DNA of 64,000 nt from Ignavibacteriales bacterium (GTDB taxonomy: Bacteria > Bacteroidota > Ignavibacteria > UBA10030): positions 1-64,000 of the forward strand of contig JACPUH010000090.1 in NCBI GenBank assembly GCA_016192345.1. Reading direction: 5' to 3'. The position numbers and the translations under genes are program-made. Positions 15,676 to 24,762 of the stretch are shown here, in pieces. The first letter of the stretch is position 1, and every line of letters begins with the position of its first letter. The notes under the pieces were generated by a model. It was not told the DNA's origin and ran no database searches. It was given only the letters and a program-made list of their open reading frames with translations.

Positions 15676-16197
15676 ATTAAAACAATACTAGCAGGTTTCG
15701 GGATGCTGGTGCTGCTCTCCGCCGCTGGCTGTAGTTCACGCCCGGAGACGGAAGAGATCCTTCTTGAACAGGCATTTGGCGCAATCAGGGATAAGGATTG
15801 GGAAGGGTACAACAAACTGACCGTGACGTATGCTGATTTTCTCCTCAAGGGGGAGAAGACGGGCCGTTTTGAGGAACGGATCAACTATGCGGGGAGTGTG
15901 TTGAAGCCGGATGAGCAAACGAGCCAGCGGGAGCAATTCGACCGCGCGGTGGCAGGGGGCGAAGGGCAAATTGATTTTCAAAGCGCCCGATTTCTTTCAG
16001 CCGGCACGGTGATTCTCGAGAGCAGGATGGAGTTGCTGAATGAGGGTGATAACGTGCCGTTTAAGATCTATTCCCTCAAGCTACGCGTTGACGGCAACGA
16101 AACGGATACACGTCTGCTTTCCCCTCATTTTACCGTCGTTCCATGGGAAGGAGAGTACCGGTTGATGAGGCTCGAGTTTCCGAAGGAACAGAATTAG
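15676..16197 (+). CDS. Predicted lipoprotein within the oxidase operon, likely ATT start
   Basis: A protein of about 173 residues with no family I recognise. Read from the first ATG (15703) it would lack a charged N-terminus. Read from ATT at 15676 it begins (M)KTILAGFGMLVLLSAAGC, a complete lipoprotein signal peptide with a cysteine at position 19. A consensus AAGGAGGT ribosome site (15665-15672) lies four bases before that ATT, and nothing else uses it. The mature part is acidic, mixed alpha/beta, and begins SSRPETEEILLEQAFGAI, loosely like NTF2-type folds. Between ccoO and the ccoP-like gene it may assist oxidase assembly at the membrane surface. A sequencing error turning ATG to ATT is the alternative. 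Confidence 0.65.
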   Translation: MKTILAGFGMLVLLSAAGCSSRPETEEILLEQAFGAIRDKDWEGYNKLTVTYADFLLKGEKTGRFEERINYAGSVLKPDEQTSQREQFDRAVAGGEGQIDFQSARFLSAGTVILESRMELLNEGDNVPFKIYSLKLRVDGNETDTRLLSPHFTVVPWEGEYRLMRLEFPKEQN

Positions 16198-16300
16198 CAA
16201 GTTGGTGAAAAACAAATCTGCCACAAGGTAACAAAGGCACAAAGAAGAACAAAACATGTTCTTCATCATCCAGAAAGATATTCCTGGGATGTAATACCTG

Positions 16301-16981
16301 ATGCCAGACGAAAGCAAAAAACCGCAAGGATCTTCATCGCACCAGCGTCCAGCGTCTTCGGGGGGGGAGTTCCGCGATTCCGACACAACGCATGTGAATG
16401 AGATTCATCAGCGTATTGTCGCACGGGAGCAGGAGGAACCGGAGGAGGGATTCGAACCTCCGCCATGGTGGGTCTGGGCCATCAGTGTCCTGATCCTGTT
16501 TGTCATGGGTTTCTATCTCGGTAGGTACGGCGGGTCGTGGAGCACCGTGGCCCACGAGGTGGAACAACCGGCGGTTACAGTGGGGGGTGCGGTGAAACGT
16601 TCTGTCAAAGGCGATCAGGTCTATGCGGCAGTGTGCCAGACATGCCACCAGGCGACGGGTGTCGGCATTCCCGGCCAGTATCCCCCCCTTGCCGGATCGG
16701 AATGGGTGATAAACGATCCGGGAACGCCCATACGCGTTGTGCTCTATGGTTTTGAAGGTTCTGTCACCGTCAAAGGGACGACCTATAACAACAAGATGCC
16801 GGCCTTTTATGAGAAACTGTCGGAGGATGAAATTGCCGCGGTGGTCACTCACATTCGCTCGTCGTGGGGAAATGCCGCGGAGAAAGTAACATCCGGGGAG
16901 GTGGAGACCCTCCGTGCGGAACTCGGCGTGCGCGCACCGTGGAGCGCTTCCGAACTGCAAACCCTGAGGACGAAGAAATGA
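16301..16981 (+). CDS. CcoP-like membrane-anchored monoheme cytochrome c
   Basis: A 226-residue protein with a hydrophilic 50-residue N-terminus, one membrane helix (about residues 57-73, WVWAISVLILFVMGFYLGRY) and a class I cytochrome c domain. The heme site is C112-Q-T-C115-H116, with YPPLAGSEWV and a NNKMPAFYEKLSEDEI methionine-ligand region typical of CcoP-type domains. Classical CcoP has two hemes; here there is only one, so this is a reduced third subunit or the ACIII-to-oxidase electron carrier. It ends in ATGA overlap with actA, tying the oxidase and ACIII genes into one transcription unit. The 103 bases upstream carry only a degenerate CACAAAG-type repeat. Confidence 0.8.
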   Translation: MPDESKKPQGSSSHQRPASSGGEFRDSDTTHVNEIHQRIVAREQEEPEEGFEPPPWWVWAISVLILFVMGFYLGRYGGSWSTVAHEVEQPAVTVGGAVKRSVKGDQVYAAVCQTCHQATGVGIPGQYPPLAGSEWVINDPGTPIRVVLYGFEGSVTVKGTTYNNKMPAFYEKLSEDEIAAVVTHIRSSWGNAAEKVTSGEVETLRAELGVRAPWSASELQTLRTKK

Positions 16982-17505
16982 GATTGAATTTCGTTCGGTC
17001 CTTTATCCCTTGCATCCCATTGTATGCCTTTGTTGCCATCGTCATGCTGATGGTGATGTTGGTAGCGGGTTGTGAGCGTCAGGAGACCGGTCCGCGCCAG
17101 CCGATTGCCTTCAGCCATGCCCGGCACGCGGGTGAGTACCAGATCAATTGCCAGTATTGTCACAGCGGTGTTCGGAAGGGACCGAATGCGTACATCCCTT
17201 CGGTGCAAATGTGCATGGGTTGTCATCAACTGGTAGCTGCCAACAAGCCCGAAGTGATGAAGATCCGGCAGGCATGGGAAGCGAAACAACCGATCGCATG
17301 GATGAAGGTGAACACCATGGCGGACTTCGTGTACTTTAACCATTATCCCCATATCGCCAAGGGGGTCGATTGCAAGGTATGCCATGGCGATGTTGCATCG
17401 ATGGTTGAGTTGAAACCGTTCGTCAAGGTGAACAACATGAGCTGGTGCGTCGACTGCCATCGCGAGAACAAAGCGAACATCGACTGTTATACATGTCATC
17501 GGTAA
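16978..17505 (+). CDS. actA: Alternative complex III pentaheme cytochrome c, ActA
   Basis: A 175-residue protein with a hydrophobic N-terminal signal/anchor ending in LVAGC (Cys32, possible lipidation) and five CxxCH heme c sites: C58/C61, C79/C82, C132/C135, C157/C160 and C170/C173. Five hemes, size and position at the head of the act genes match ActA. ACIII oxidises quinol and reduces periplasmic acceptors in place of the bc1 complex, and ActA is its electron outlet. The start overlaps the stop of the CcoP-like gene (ATGA). The frame extends further upstream, but that would run antiparallel to the family N-terminus and lacks a ribosome site. Confidence 0.9.
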   Translation: MRLNFVRSFIPCIPLYAFVAIVMLMVMLVAGCERQETGPRQPIAFSHARHAGEYQINCQYCHSGVRKGPNAYIPSVQMCMGCHQLVAANKPEVMKIRQAWEAKQPIAWMKVNTMADFVYFNHYPHIAKGVDCKVCHGDVASMVELKPFVKVNNMSWCVDCHRENKANIDCYTCHR

Positions 17506-17517
17506 GATGGAGGGAAA

Positions 17518-17572
17518 ATTCAATTCAAAATTCAAAATGTAAAATGGAAAAAGTAGTAAGTAAAAAGTAGAA
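17518..17572. repeat. AT-rich dispersed simple repeat
   Basis: Imperfect units AATTCAAAATTCAAAATG followed by AAGTAGTAAGTAAAAAGTAG. A reverse-complement relative lies at 40111-40145, and a similar CTTCAAACTCGAAACTTGAA string is embedded in actF. Confidence 0.5.
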
Positions 17573-17637
17573 CATTTGGGGGCGGAAGGAGAGGGAGGGG
17601 TGAAGAGAACAATCACACCACAATCCGTAGGGGACGC

Positions 17638-18150
17638 ATGCAAGAAACCGCAAAGGAATACACCTCGCGTTTGTTGGGATATCTTGGTGACAAGGATCCC
17701 ATCGAGATTATGTCATCGACGCAGAAGAAGATCAAAAAACTCATAAAAAGTGCTTCAAAAAAAGAGTTGCAGAAACGGCCGAAACCGGACAAGTGGTGTG
17801 TGGCGGAAATTGTCGCCCACCTTGCGGAGGTTGAGACCGTTCTTGCATACAGGATGAGGATGATTTTGAGCGTCAACGGAACACCGATCCAGTCGATGGA
17901 TCAGGATCTCTGGATGAAGAACGCGGGATATCTCATCGCTGATCCAGTGGCAGCGCTCGAATATTTCAAAGTTCAACGTGAACAGAATCTGGTTTTACTG
18001 AACTCCCTTACCAAAGAGCAATGGTCCCAGTACGGGATGCATGACGAGCGGGGAAAAGAATCGATCACCCATATCGTCAATCTTTATGGCGGGCATGATT
18101 TGAACCACTTGATGCAAATCGAGGCGATTCTGAACGGAAGGAAGAAGTAG
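17638..18150 (+). CDS. DinB-family protein
   Basis: A 170-residue soluble protein with a DinB/DUF664-type four-helix bundle. The central KPDKWCVAEIVAHLAEVE (metal-ligand His in the helix) and the closing GGHDLNHLMQIEAIL, with its His-x3-His pattern, are the usual metal site. Family members include thiol transferases and many uncharacterised metal-binding proteins. The start follows GGGGACGC. It interrupts the ACIII genes between actA and actB, so it is probably a later insertion or a cotranscribed accessory rather than a complex subunit. Function unknown. Confidence 0.75.
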   Translation: MQETAKEYTSRLLGYLGDKDPIEIMSSTQKKIKKLIKSASKKELQKRPKPDKWCVAEIVAHLAEVETVLAYRMRMILSVNGTPIQSMDQDLWMKNAGYLIADPVAALEYFKVQREQNLVLLNSLTKEQWSQYGMHDERGKESITHIVNLYGGHDLNHLMQIEAILNGRKK

Positions 18151-18152
18151 CC

Positions 18153-18509
18153 ATGTTGTCGGCATTGGAAATTTCAGAACCGGTGAAGCCGCTCTCCGGC
18201 GGGTTGCCGAAGGACATCCTCTGGAACCTTCCGTACGAGGTTCAACAAAGGGATGACGCCGGGAAGCTGGCATATCTTCAAAACCATCTCGGGCGGATAC
18301 GGTTCTTTGCCTGGACGGCGTTCACGCTGGGGGCATTTCTCTTTTTTGCAGGGGTGTATGGGATCATCATAGGAGAGGTTAATATCCTCACGGTTGGCGG
18401 ACTGTTGATGTGGATATTGATGCCATGGGTTATGAAGGATCGAATCCAGCGCTATGAAGCGCTCGCGGAAATGTTACGGGAACGATTGAAGCATGGAACT
18501 CAAGCGTAG
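18153..18509 (+). CDS. Small two-helix membrane protein preceding actB
   Basis: A 118-residue protein with a soluble N-terminus of about 45 residues, two membrane helices (FFAWTAFTLGAFLFFAGVYG and ILTVGGLLMWILMPW) and a charged amphipathic C-terminal helix. It starts two bases after the DinB-like gene and overlaps actB by 17 bases, so it is translated with its neighbours. I do not recognise the family. Its position suggests an ACIII accessory subunit, comparable in size to the small membrane subunits described for some ACIII complexes, but no sequence motif proves this. Confidence 0.65.
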   Translation: MLSALEISEPVKPLSGGLPKDILWNLPYEVQQRDDAGKLAYLQNHLGRIRFFAWTAFTLGAFLFFAGVYGIIIGEVNILTVGGLLMWILMPWVMKDRIQRYEALAEMLRERLKHGTQA

Positions 18510-21489
18510 GGACTTTCTGAAAATCCTGGGGGGAGCGACGGTTGCGACTGCGCTGCCGGGCTGCACGCCGAAAAAGCCGCAGTCGCTGATTCCGTACGTC
18601 ATTCCCCATGAGGAGATCATCCCGGGCAAGTCGGTCTGGTACGCCGGCGTCTGCCGCGAATGTCCCGCCGGCTGCGGCATCCACGTGCGCGTCCGCGAAG
18701 GGCGCGCCGTGAAGGTGGAGGGAAACCCGCTCAACCCAGTGAACAGCGGGTCTCTTTGCTCCCGCGGCCAGGCTTCACTGCAAGGGCTCTATAACCCCGA
18801 CCGCATCCAGCATCCCCTGCGCAAACGTCCCGATGGAAGCTGGGAACAACTGTCGTGGCAGCAGGCGGAGGAGTACCTCCTCGAACAACTGAATGGGGTT
18901 ATCCGCAACGGGAAGGGAAACAGCATTGCTTGGATGACGCCACACTTGACCGGATCGCTCGATGCGCTCATCGAAGACTTCCTTGGCGCGGTCGGTTCCC
19001 GTCGCCGTATTCGCTACGAGCCGATCGCGTTCGAAGCGCTGAAGCGTGCAAACCGGATCTCCTTCGGCCGTGCCGAGATCCCCGACCATGATTTCGCTTC
19101 CGCGAAATTCATTCTTTCCTTTGGTGCCGACTTTCTTGAGACATGGATCTCTCCGGTCGGGTACACAAAAGATTTCACAGCCACCCGCGCATTCGATGCC
19201 GGGGCCGGCGCCAAGTATGTCTATGTTGGGCCCCGTCTCTCCCTGACTGCCACGAACGCCGATGAATGGATAGCGCCCAAACCGGGGACGGAAGGAGCTC
19301 TCGCGATGGGTATGGTCAACGTCATCCTTACCTCCGGTGAGGCAAAGGGGATCTCGCTTGCCGACTCCAACGAGATCCTCGCGATGACGCGTGGTTTTGC
19401 ACCGAAGCAAGTCGAGGAGATCACCGGCATCAAAGCGGAACGAATCCGTGAACTTGCTCTCGAGATGGCAGCGGCCGGTTCCAGCATCGCCGTCGGTGGC
19501 GGGACGGTCCTTGGCAGCGATACCGAAGTGGCAACGCTTACGGCAATCAATTTGCTGAATACCATCTGCGGCAATATCGGAAAAACGGTCCGCTTCGATA
19601 CGCCGCTGACCCTTTCCCATCTTCAGAGCTACGCCGACCTGACGAGGTTTGTTCAATCGATGGAGCAGGGGGAGATTTCTGCACTCTTCTTCACAGAAAC
19701 AAACCCCGTGTTCTCAACTCCGCCGGCGCTCAACTTCACCCATGCGATGACCAGGGTTCCTCTGAGCGTTGCGTTCTCCAGCTTTATGGATGAGACAACT
19801 GCCCAAGCGACCTTTGTGTTGCCGGTCCACACACCGTTGGAAAGCTGGGGAGATTATGAGCCGAAGAGGGGTGCCTACGGTTTGATGCAACCGGTGATGC
19901 AGCCGGTGTTTCCAACGACGAAAATGTCGGGCGATGTCCTGATTGCAATCAATGACAAGATCGGCCGGCGGACCACCTTTTCAACATCCGAACAACCGTT
20001 CTTTGAATATGTGAAGGACCGCTGGAATTCGCTCCACCGGCAGTTCGGAGAGAAGCAAGAGTTCGATCGTTGGTGGACAGAAGCATTGGCGAACGGTGGG
20101 GTGTTCAGGCCATCCTCCGGTCCGTTTGCGGTCCGATGGACGGGCACGGCTTCCGAACTGAGCGGCATCCTGGGGGAGCTGAAGCGTGGTGAGACACCAC
20201 CCGACTTTGTTCTGGTGACCTCTCCTTCGATCAATCTCTACGATGGCCGGGGGGCAAACAGGCCCTGGCTGCAGGAGGTCCCGGACCCGATGACGCAGAT
20301 TACGTGGGGAAACTGGATTGAGATTCATCCCACCGACGCGGAGAAGTTGAATATCAAGAGGGGCGATGTCGTGCAATTGACAACACAGCATGGAGTTCTC
20401 GAAGCCCCCGCCTATGTCTATGCCGGCGTCAGGCCGGGAGTTGTGGCCATGCCGATCGGGCAGGGGCATAGCGAATACGGCCGGTACGCGAAAGGGAACG
20501 GGGCCAATGTGTATGCGCTCTTCCCGCCGTTGCCTCTTTCCTCGTCCGGCGGCATGCAATGGTCGAACATCGGTGTGCGCGTGGTGAACCGGGGCGAGCA
20601 CGTGAAGCTTGCGGATGTTGCCGGGAGCGACTACCTGCATGGACGCAACATTGTTCAGGTGGTCAGCATCGAAGAACTGCTGCGGCAAACGAAGGAGCTG
20701 CAGGAGGGAACCTATAAGGAAGAGGAAGGATTCGGCAAGCCGGGGAGTGCTTCGATGTACCAAGAGCATGAGCATCCGGACCATCGTTGGGGGATGACCA
20801 TCGACCTGGACAAGTGCACGGGATGCAGTGCATGCGTCACCGCCTGTTACGCAGAGAATAATATTCCGGTGGTCGGGAAGGAGCAGGTGCAGCTTGGCCG
20901 GGAGCTTTCGTGGCTTCGGATCGAGCGGTACTTTGACGATCCGCCTGCCGATCCGCAGGCGCCGCACAATCCGAACGCGGAATTTCTGCCGATGCTGTGC
21001 CAGCAGTGTGACAACGCACCCTGTGAGCCGGTGTGTCCGGTGTATGCAGCGTACCACACTCCCGAAGGACTGAATGCCCAGGTCTACAACCGCTGTGTCG
21101 GAACGCGGTACTGTTCGAACAATTGCCCCTACAAAGTGCGGCGTTTCAACTGGTTCGATTATGAATGGCCGGAGCCGTTGAACTGGCAGCTGAATCCCGA
21201 TGTCACCGTCCGCAGCAAAGGGGTGATGGAGAAATGCACCTTCTGCGTTCAGCGGGTTGTGGAGGGGAAGAACAATGCAAAAATGGAGGGGCGTTCCGTT
21301 GCCGACGGGGAAATTACCACGGCGTGCCAGCAGGCCTGCCCTGCGCAAGCCATCGTCTTTGGCGATTTGAAAGACCCCGAAAGCAACGTAAACAAGTTGC
21401 GTGAGAAGAACAAACCACGCGGCTACCGGGTGCTGGAAGAGCTGAATACGCAACCGGCTGTTGTGTATCTCAAGGAAATCAGGTCATAG
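18493..21489 (+). CDS. actB: ACIII iron-sulfur/molybdopterin-like subunit, ActB (fused form)
   Basis: A 998-residue exported protein. Tat signal residues R5-R6 lie in [12 protein letters not shown], followed by a lipobox-like cysteine (LPGC, residue 24). An N-terminal [4Fe-4S] motif (C54, C57, C61, C89) opens a molybdopterin-oxidoreductase-like domain of about 700 residues; in studied ACIII complexes this domain carries no Mo cofactor. From about residue 773 there is a ferredoxin-type module with cysteine clusters [40 protein letters not shown] and KCTFC...CQQACP. That is four clusters, three probably 4Fe-4S and one 3Fe-4S. It relays electrons from the quinol site in ActC to the cytochrome subunits. 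The start overlaps the previous gene by 17 bases. Confidence 0.93.
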   Translation: MELKRRDFLKILGGATVATALPGCTPKKPQSLIPYVIPHEEIIPGKSVWYAGVCRECPAGCGIHVRVREGRAVKVEGNPLNPVNSGSLCSRGQASLQGLYNPDRIQHPLRKRPDGSWEQLSWQQAEEYLLEQLNGVIRNGKGNSIAWMTPHLTGSLDALIEDFLGAVGSRRRIRYEPIAFEALKRANRISFGRAEIPDHDFASAKFILSFGADFLETWISPVGYTKDFTATRAFDAGAGAKYVYVGPRLSLTATNADEWIAPKPGTEGALAMGMVNVILTSGEAKGISLADSNEILAMTRGFAPKQVEEITGIKAERIRELALEMAAAGSSIAVGGGTVLGSDTEVATLTAINLLNTICGNIGKTVRFDTPLTLSHLQSYADLTRFVQSMEQGEISALFFTETNPVFSTPPALNFTHAMTRVPLSVAFSSFMDETTAQATFVLPVHTPLESWGDYEPKRGAYGLMQPVMQPVFPTTKMSGDVLIAINDKIGRRTTFSTSEQPFFEYVKDRWNSLHRQFGEKQEFDRWWTEALANGGVFRPSSGPFAVRWTGTASELSGILGELKRGETPPDFVLVTSPSINLYDGRGANRPWLQEVPDPMTQITWGNWIEIHPTDAEKLNIKRGDVVQLTTQHGVLEAPAYVYAGVRPGVVAMPIGQGHSEYGRYAKGNGANVYALFPPLPLSSSGGMQWSNIGVRVVNRGEHVKLADVAGSDYLHGRNIVQVVSIEELLRQTKELQEGTYKEEEGFGKPGSASMYQEHEHPDHRWGMTIDLDKCTGCSACVTACYAENNIPVVGKEQVQLGRELSWLRIERYFDDPPADPQAPHNPNAEFLPMLCQQCDNAPCEPVCPVYAAYHTPEGLNAQVYNRCVGTRYCSNNCPYKVRRFNWFDYEWPEPLNWQLNPDVTVRSKGVMEKCTFCVQRVVEGKNNAKMEGRSVADGEITTACQQACPAQAIVFGDLKDPESNVNKLREKNKPRGYRVLEELNTQPAVVYLKEIRS

Positions 21490-21616
21490 CAGAGGGTCTG
21501 TTGATTCATTTATGAGACTTTACTCAAGAAAGGGCTGCGCAGATTCATTCTTGATTCTCCATCCTTTTCTGTACCTTCTCCGTGTATCTCTGTGACACGT
21601 TTTTCCCATAGCATCA

Positions 21617-22939
21617 ATGACCAATTATAAACTCTCATATTCCCAGACCGACCTCGACCTCACGCAGACACTGAATAAGCCGAAGCGATGGTATTATGTC
21701 GCAGTCACGCTCCTCGGCCTTGGTGTCGCCTGGGGGGCTGGCTCGTGGCTGTACCAGATTCTCACGGGTATCGGGGTATCGGGGAAGAATAACCCGGTCG
21801 GGTGGTATCTCTATATTACGACCTTTGTCTTCTGGGTCGGTATTGCACACTCCGGCACGCTGATCTCCGCCATCCTGTTCCTCTTTCGGGTTAAGTGGCG
21901 CTCCTCGGTGTATCGAAGCGCCGAAGCGGTGACGGTGTTCGGGCTTGCGACCGCTGGGCTCTTCCCGCTCCTTCACATGGGACGTGTGTGGGTCTTTTAC
22001 TGGACCCTCCCGTACCCGCAGATGGGGGGGCTTTTTCCCAACTTCCGATCGCCGTTGGTATGGGACGTCTTTGCCATCACCACCTATCTTACCGTCAGCT
22101 CAATCTTTTTCCTGACCGGCATGGTACCGGATGTGGCGATCATCCGGGACAAAGCCAAAGGATGGAGAAAAAAGCTCTACGGGTTCCTTGCTCAGGGGTG
22201 GCAGGGGACGGACAACCAGTGGCGACACTACACGGCTGCGTATGTGTTCCTTGCAGCCCTGGCCACGCCCCTCGTTATTTCAGTCCACAGCATTGTGTCC
22301 TGGGATTTTGCGATGAGCATCGTGCCCGGGTGGCACAGCACTATTTTCGCTCCCTACTTTGTCGCGGGGGCGATCCACTCCGGACTCGCGATGGTGATCC
22401 TCATCCTGATCCCGATGCGGAATGCGTTCAACCTGCACCCGTACATCACCGACCACCACCTGGAGAGCCTGGCGAAGTTTCTCCTGTTCACGGCGACCGT
22501 CGTTGGGTTCGCGTACCTCATCGAGTTGTTCATTGCCTGGTACAGCCACAACCAGTGGGAACAGGCGATCTTTCTGTACCGTGCGTTCGGGGATTACTGG
22601 TTTGCCTTCTGGGCACTGTTTGTCTGCAATCTCCTGGTACCGCAATTATTCTGGATCAAACGGTTCCGGCGCAGCATCCCGTTTCTCGTCTTCGTCTCGG
22701 TCGCTGTGACAATCGGCATGTGGTTCGAACGGTTCACGATCATTGTCACTTCGCTTGCTCACGAGTATATCCCTTTTGCCTGGGGGTTGCCGACGCTGAC
22801 CTGGTCCGAGATGGGAATCGTCGTTGGGAGTTTCTGCTGGTTTTTCTTTTTGTTCCTGCTCTTTGCTAAAACACTCCCCGTCGTTTCGATGTGGGAGGTG
22901 AAAGAGCAGTTGGATCCACCGATGGCGGGGAAGAAGTAG
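21617..22939 (+). CDS. actC: ACIII quinol-binding membrane subunit, ActC (NrfD family)
   Basis: A 440-residue NrfD/PsrC-type protein with about ten membrane helices. Conserved parts include NNPVGWYLYITTFVFWVGIAHSGTLISA, LFPLLHMGRVWVFYW and WDFAMSIVPGWHSTIFAPYF, all near the quinol-binding and proton-path region of the family. It forms the main membrane quinol oxidation site of ACIII and docks ActB. The 127 bases upstream have no strong ribosome site but contain a TCTCCGTGTATCTCTGTG-type degenerate repeat. The start is set by family alignment of the N-terminus. The next gene, actD, follows after an insertion of repeat and S23 remnant. Confidence 0.92.
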   Translation: MTNYKLSYSQTDLDLTQTLNKPKRWYYVAVTLLGLGVAWGAGSWLYQILTGIGVSGKNNPVGWYLYITTFVFWVGIAHSGTLISAILFLFRVKWRSSVYRSAEAVTVFGLATAGLFPLLHMGRVWVFYWTLPYPQMGGLFPNFRSPLVWDVFAITTYLTVSSIFFLTGMVPDVAIIRDKAKGWRKKLYGFLAQGWQGTDNQWRHYTAAYVFLAALATPLVISVHSIVSWDFAMSIVPGWHSTIFAPYFVAGAIHSGLAMVILILIPMRNAFNLHPYITDHHLESLAKFLLFTATVVGFAYLIELFIAWYSHNQWEQAIFLYRAFGDYWFAFWALFVCNLLVPQLFWIKRFRRSIPFLVFVSVAVTIGMWFERFTIIVTSLAHEYIPFAWGLPTLTWSEMGIVVGSFCWFFFLFLLFAKTLPVVSMWEVKEQLDPPMAGKK

Positions 22940-22940
22940 C

Positions 22941-22973
22941 GCAACGGGGCATCGGAGAAACGGTGCAACGGGG
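22941..22973 (+). repeat. GCAACGGGG direct repeats left of the S23 remnant
   Basis: GCAACGGGGC at 22941 and GCAACGGGG at 22965. The same word flanks the intact S23 gene and recurs as an inverted pair before the copper ATPase gene. Confidence 0.6.
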
Positions 22974-22982
22974 AAATAAGCT

Positions 22983-23087
22983 AATGCGGAGGTCTTCACG
23001 CTCAGCGGCAACGAACATAAGGGGTACAACATCCTCTTAGGGAAAATTGTCACAATGATTAACAATCCGAAGCCATGGCTGGTCTGA
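22983..23087 (+). pseudogene. Deletion remnant of an S23 four-helix-bundle gene
   Basis: About 38 bases from 22983 match the middle of the intact S23 gene (its 23933-23970, ATGCGGAGATCTTCACG). The sequence then jumps to a 65-base stretch matching that gene's last codons (24122-24186, TACAACATCCTC... to CCATGGCTGGTTTGA). An internal deletion of roughly 150 bases plus loss of the 5' third leaves no translatable product. The remnant lies between actC and actD, one gene away from the intact copy, and has the same flanking GCAACGGGG words. This shows the element entered this operon at least twice or was duplicated. Confidence 0.8.
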
Positions 23088-23174
23088 GGGTCGATACCCC
23101 TCATGGAGCTGTTCGACGCCGACGCACCGACGCACCGTCGCTCAGGTTCCCCGTCGCAGTTTTCGAGTTCATGA

Positions 23175-23720
23175 ATGTTTGACTGGTATGACTACCGATC
23201 AATGAGTAAGTACAAGGGTCCCAACATGATGGCGGTGTTTCCCGCGATGGATTCGCTCCTCCTGGGGATTGACGAGTTGAAGAAAGCGGGGCACGAGAAT
23301 TTTCTCGTCTACGCCCCCGTGCCGCATCATGATATCGAACAATCCCTGCACAGGCCGAAGAGTCCGGTGCGCGTCTTCACGCTCGTTGGTGCGCTGACCG
23401 GTTTCTGCACCGGGTGGGCTTTAACCATCGGTTCGGCGATGCACTATCCGCTGATTGTCGGTGGGAAACCGATCATCTCGATCCCCCCGTTCGGTGTTCT
23501 GGCCTACATCCTGACGATCCTCTTCGGCGCACTCGCCACGATGATCGGGTTCCTGATCAATGCGCGCCTGCCCCAGCTCCGTCTCGCCGCCGTCTATGAT
23601 GAACGGCTGTCCAGCGACCATTACGGTATCCAGGTATTTTGTGATGAAGGGAAGATGAAGGAGTTTGAAAAGTTGTTGAAGGGGTGTGGAGCAAGGGAGT
23701 TTCGGAGAGCGGAACATTAA
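23175..23720 (+). CDS. actD: ACIII membrane subunit ActD (DUF3341)
   Basis: A 181-residue protein. The N-terminal soluble part carries the DUF3341 signature (MMAVFPAMDSLLLGIDELKKAG and HENFLVYAPVPHHDIE), followed by two membrane helices (VFTLVGALTGFCTGWALTIG and GVLAYILTILFGALATMIGF) and a short C-terminal soluble domain. In ACIII structures ActD packs against ActC and ActF. No clear ribosome site is seen; 23175 and 23202 are both possible starts. It lies between the S23 remnant and the intact S23 cassette. Confidence 0.88.
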   Translation: MFDWYDYRSMSKYKGPNMMAVFPAMDSLLLGIDELKKAGHENFLVYAPVPHHDIEQSLHRPKSPVRVFTLVGALTGFCTGWALTIGSAMHYPLIVGGKPIISIPPFGVLAYILTILFGALATMIGFLINARLPQLRLAAVYDERLSSDHYGIQVFCDEGKMKEFEKLLKGCGAREFRRAEH

Positions 23721-23735
23721 TTGAAGGTCTCTGAG

Positions 23736-24240
23736 CAACGGGGCGCCGGGGCGACGAGGCAACGGTGAAAATCGTTACTTGTGAAGAGGAGGTGTTATGA
23801 GGCGAGGAAAGAAAGAGCTTGTAAGGACTCACCGTGATCTTGAAATTTATCAGATCGCATTCGATCTGGCAATGAGGGTATTTGAATTGTCGAAAAAATT
23901 GCCAATGGAAGAACGGTATTCGCTCACGGATCAAATGCGGAGATCTTCACGATCTGCAGCTACGAACATAACCGAGGGATGGCGAAAAAGACGATATCGG
24001 GCGGCTTTCATTAGCAAGTTAAGTGATTCCGAAACGGAAGCCGCCGAAACTCAGACGTGGCTTGAGTTCTGTGTCCATTGCAAATATCTTTCCAGAGATG
24101 AAGTGGCCGACGTCTATAAGACGTACAACATCCTCCTCGCAAAAACCGTTACGATGATCAATAACCCGAAACCATGGCTGGTTTGAATCCCGATAATTTT
24201 CCTGTGGCCTCATTGCCCCGTTGCCCCGTTGCGCCGTTGC
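23736..24240 (+). mobile_element. Candidate S23 cassette with inverted GCAACGGGG ends
   Basis: GCAACGGGGC at 23736-23745 and GCAACGG at 23759 on the left face three tandem units GCCCCGTTGC, GCCCCGTTGC and GCGCCGTTGC (24215-24240) on the right, which are the same word inverted. The S23 gene sits between them. The cassette splits actD from actE. No transposase is present, so any mobility would be in trans. Confidence 0.5.
23797..24186 (+). CDS. S23-type four-helix-bundle protein
   Basis: A 129-residue protein of the family first met as 23S rRNA intervening-sequence proteins. Signatures are THRDLEIYQIAFDLAMRVFEL near the start, the central DQMRRSSRSAATNITEGWRK and the closing NNPKPWLV. Such proteins form small four-helix bundles that oligomerise; their function is unclear, though relatives act as accessory proteins in diversity-generating systems and most are found in repeat-flanked genomic insertions. 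A strong GAGGAGG ribosome site precedes the ATG. The gene overlaps the actE start by 13 bases. It is foreign to ACIII and was probably inserted. Confidence 0.87.
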   Translation: MRRGKKELVRTHRDLEIYQIAFDLAMRVFELSKKLPMEERYSLTDQMRRSSRSAATNITEGWRKRRYRAAFISKLSDSETEAAETQTWLEFCVHCKYLSRDEVADVYKTYNILLAKTVTMINNPKPWLV

Positions 24241-24746
24241 ACCGGTTCCCGGTCCTTTCCGTGGTCGCCTCCCTTCTTTTCGTGATCGGTTGCGGCAACG
24301 ACAACGGCGAGATCGGCAACTACCGTTACCGTTCGGACATGCACGCGCAGCCGTCGTACCGAAAGCATGAGGACCCCCGCACGCCCGTGAAGAATACCGT
24401 GCCGGTGAAGGGGTTCGTGGAGGCGGTGCGCGATTCGGCTGCAGCGGCGAAACTGATCAACCCGGTCAAGCTATCCGCGGCGAACGCGGACAGCGGGCGG
24501 TTCCTGTTCCAGGCGTACTGCTCCCCGTGCCATGGGCTCGGCGCGAAGGGGGACGGACTGGTCGCGGCAAAATTCCAGGTGCCCCCCGATCTGACCGCCG
24601 CGAAGTACCAAAAAGCCCCGGACGGCTATATCTATTACGTCATTCGCAACGGTCGCCTGATCATGCCGCCGCACTACGAGGCGGTGAGCCCCCGTGAACG
24701 ATGGCTGGTGGTAAACCACCTGCGCGCGCTGCAACAGCAACAATAA
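24174..24746 (+). CDS. actE: ACIII monoheme cytochrome c lipoprotein, ActE
   Basis: A 190-residue protein with a C-terminal cytochrome c domain, heme site CSPCH near residue 116, AKGDGLVAAKFQVPPDLT and a methionine-ligand segment GRLIMPPHY. The N-terminus, as the frame reads, is unusual. It starts inside the S23 gene, and residues about 12-27 are encoded by the CCCCGTTG repeats (SLPRCPVAPLHRFPV). The hydrophobic LSVVASLLFVIGC follows, a lipobox with Cys40. The repeat insertion seems to have replaced the original start region. The mature cytochrome is intact and should accept electrons within ACIII. Confidence 0.88.
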   Translation: MAGLNPDNFPVASLPRCPVAPLHRFPVLSVVASLLFVIGCGNDNGEIGNYRYRSDMHAQPSYRKHEDPRTPVKNTVPVKGFVEAVRDSAAAAKLINPVKLSAANADSGRFLFQAYCSPCHGLGAKGDGLVAAKFQVPPDLTAAKYQKAPDGYIYYVIRNGRLIMPPHYEAVSPRERWLVVNHLRALQQQQ

Positions 24747-24762
24747 TGCACCGAGTGTTCCC

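Noticed and set aside
23797-24186. S23 gene as part of a 23S rRNA intervening sequence or diversity-generating retroelement
   Set aside because: No rRNA, reverse transcriptase or variable repeat is found in the window.
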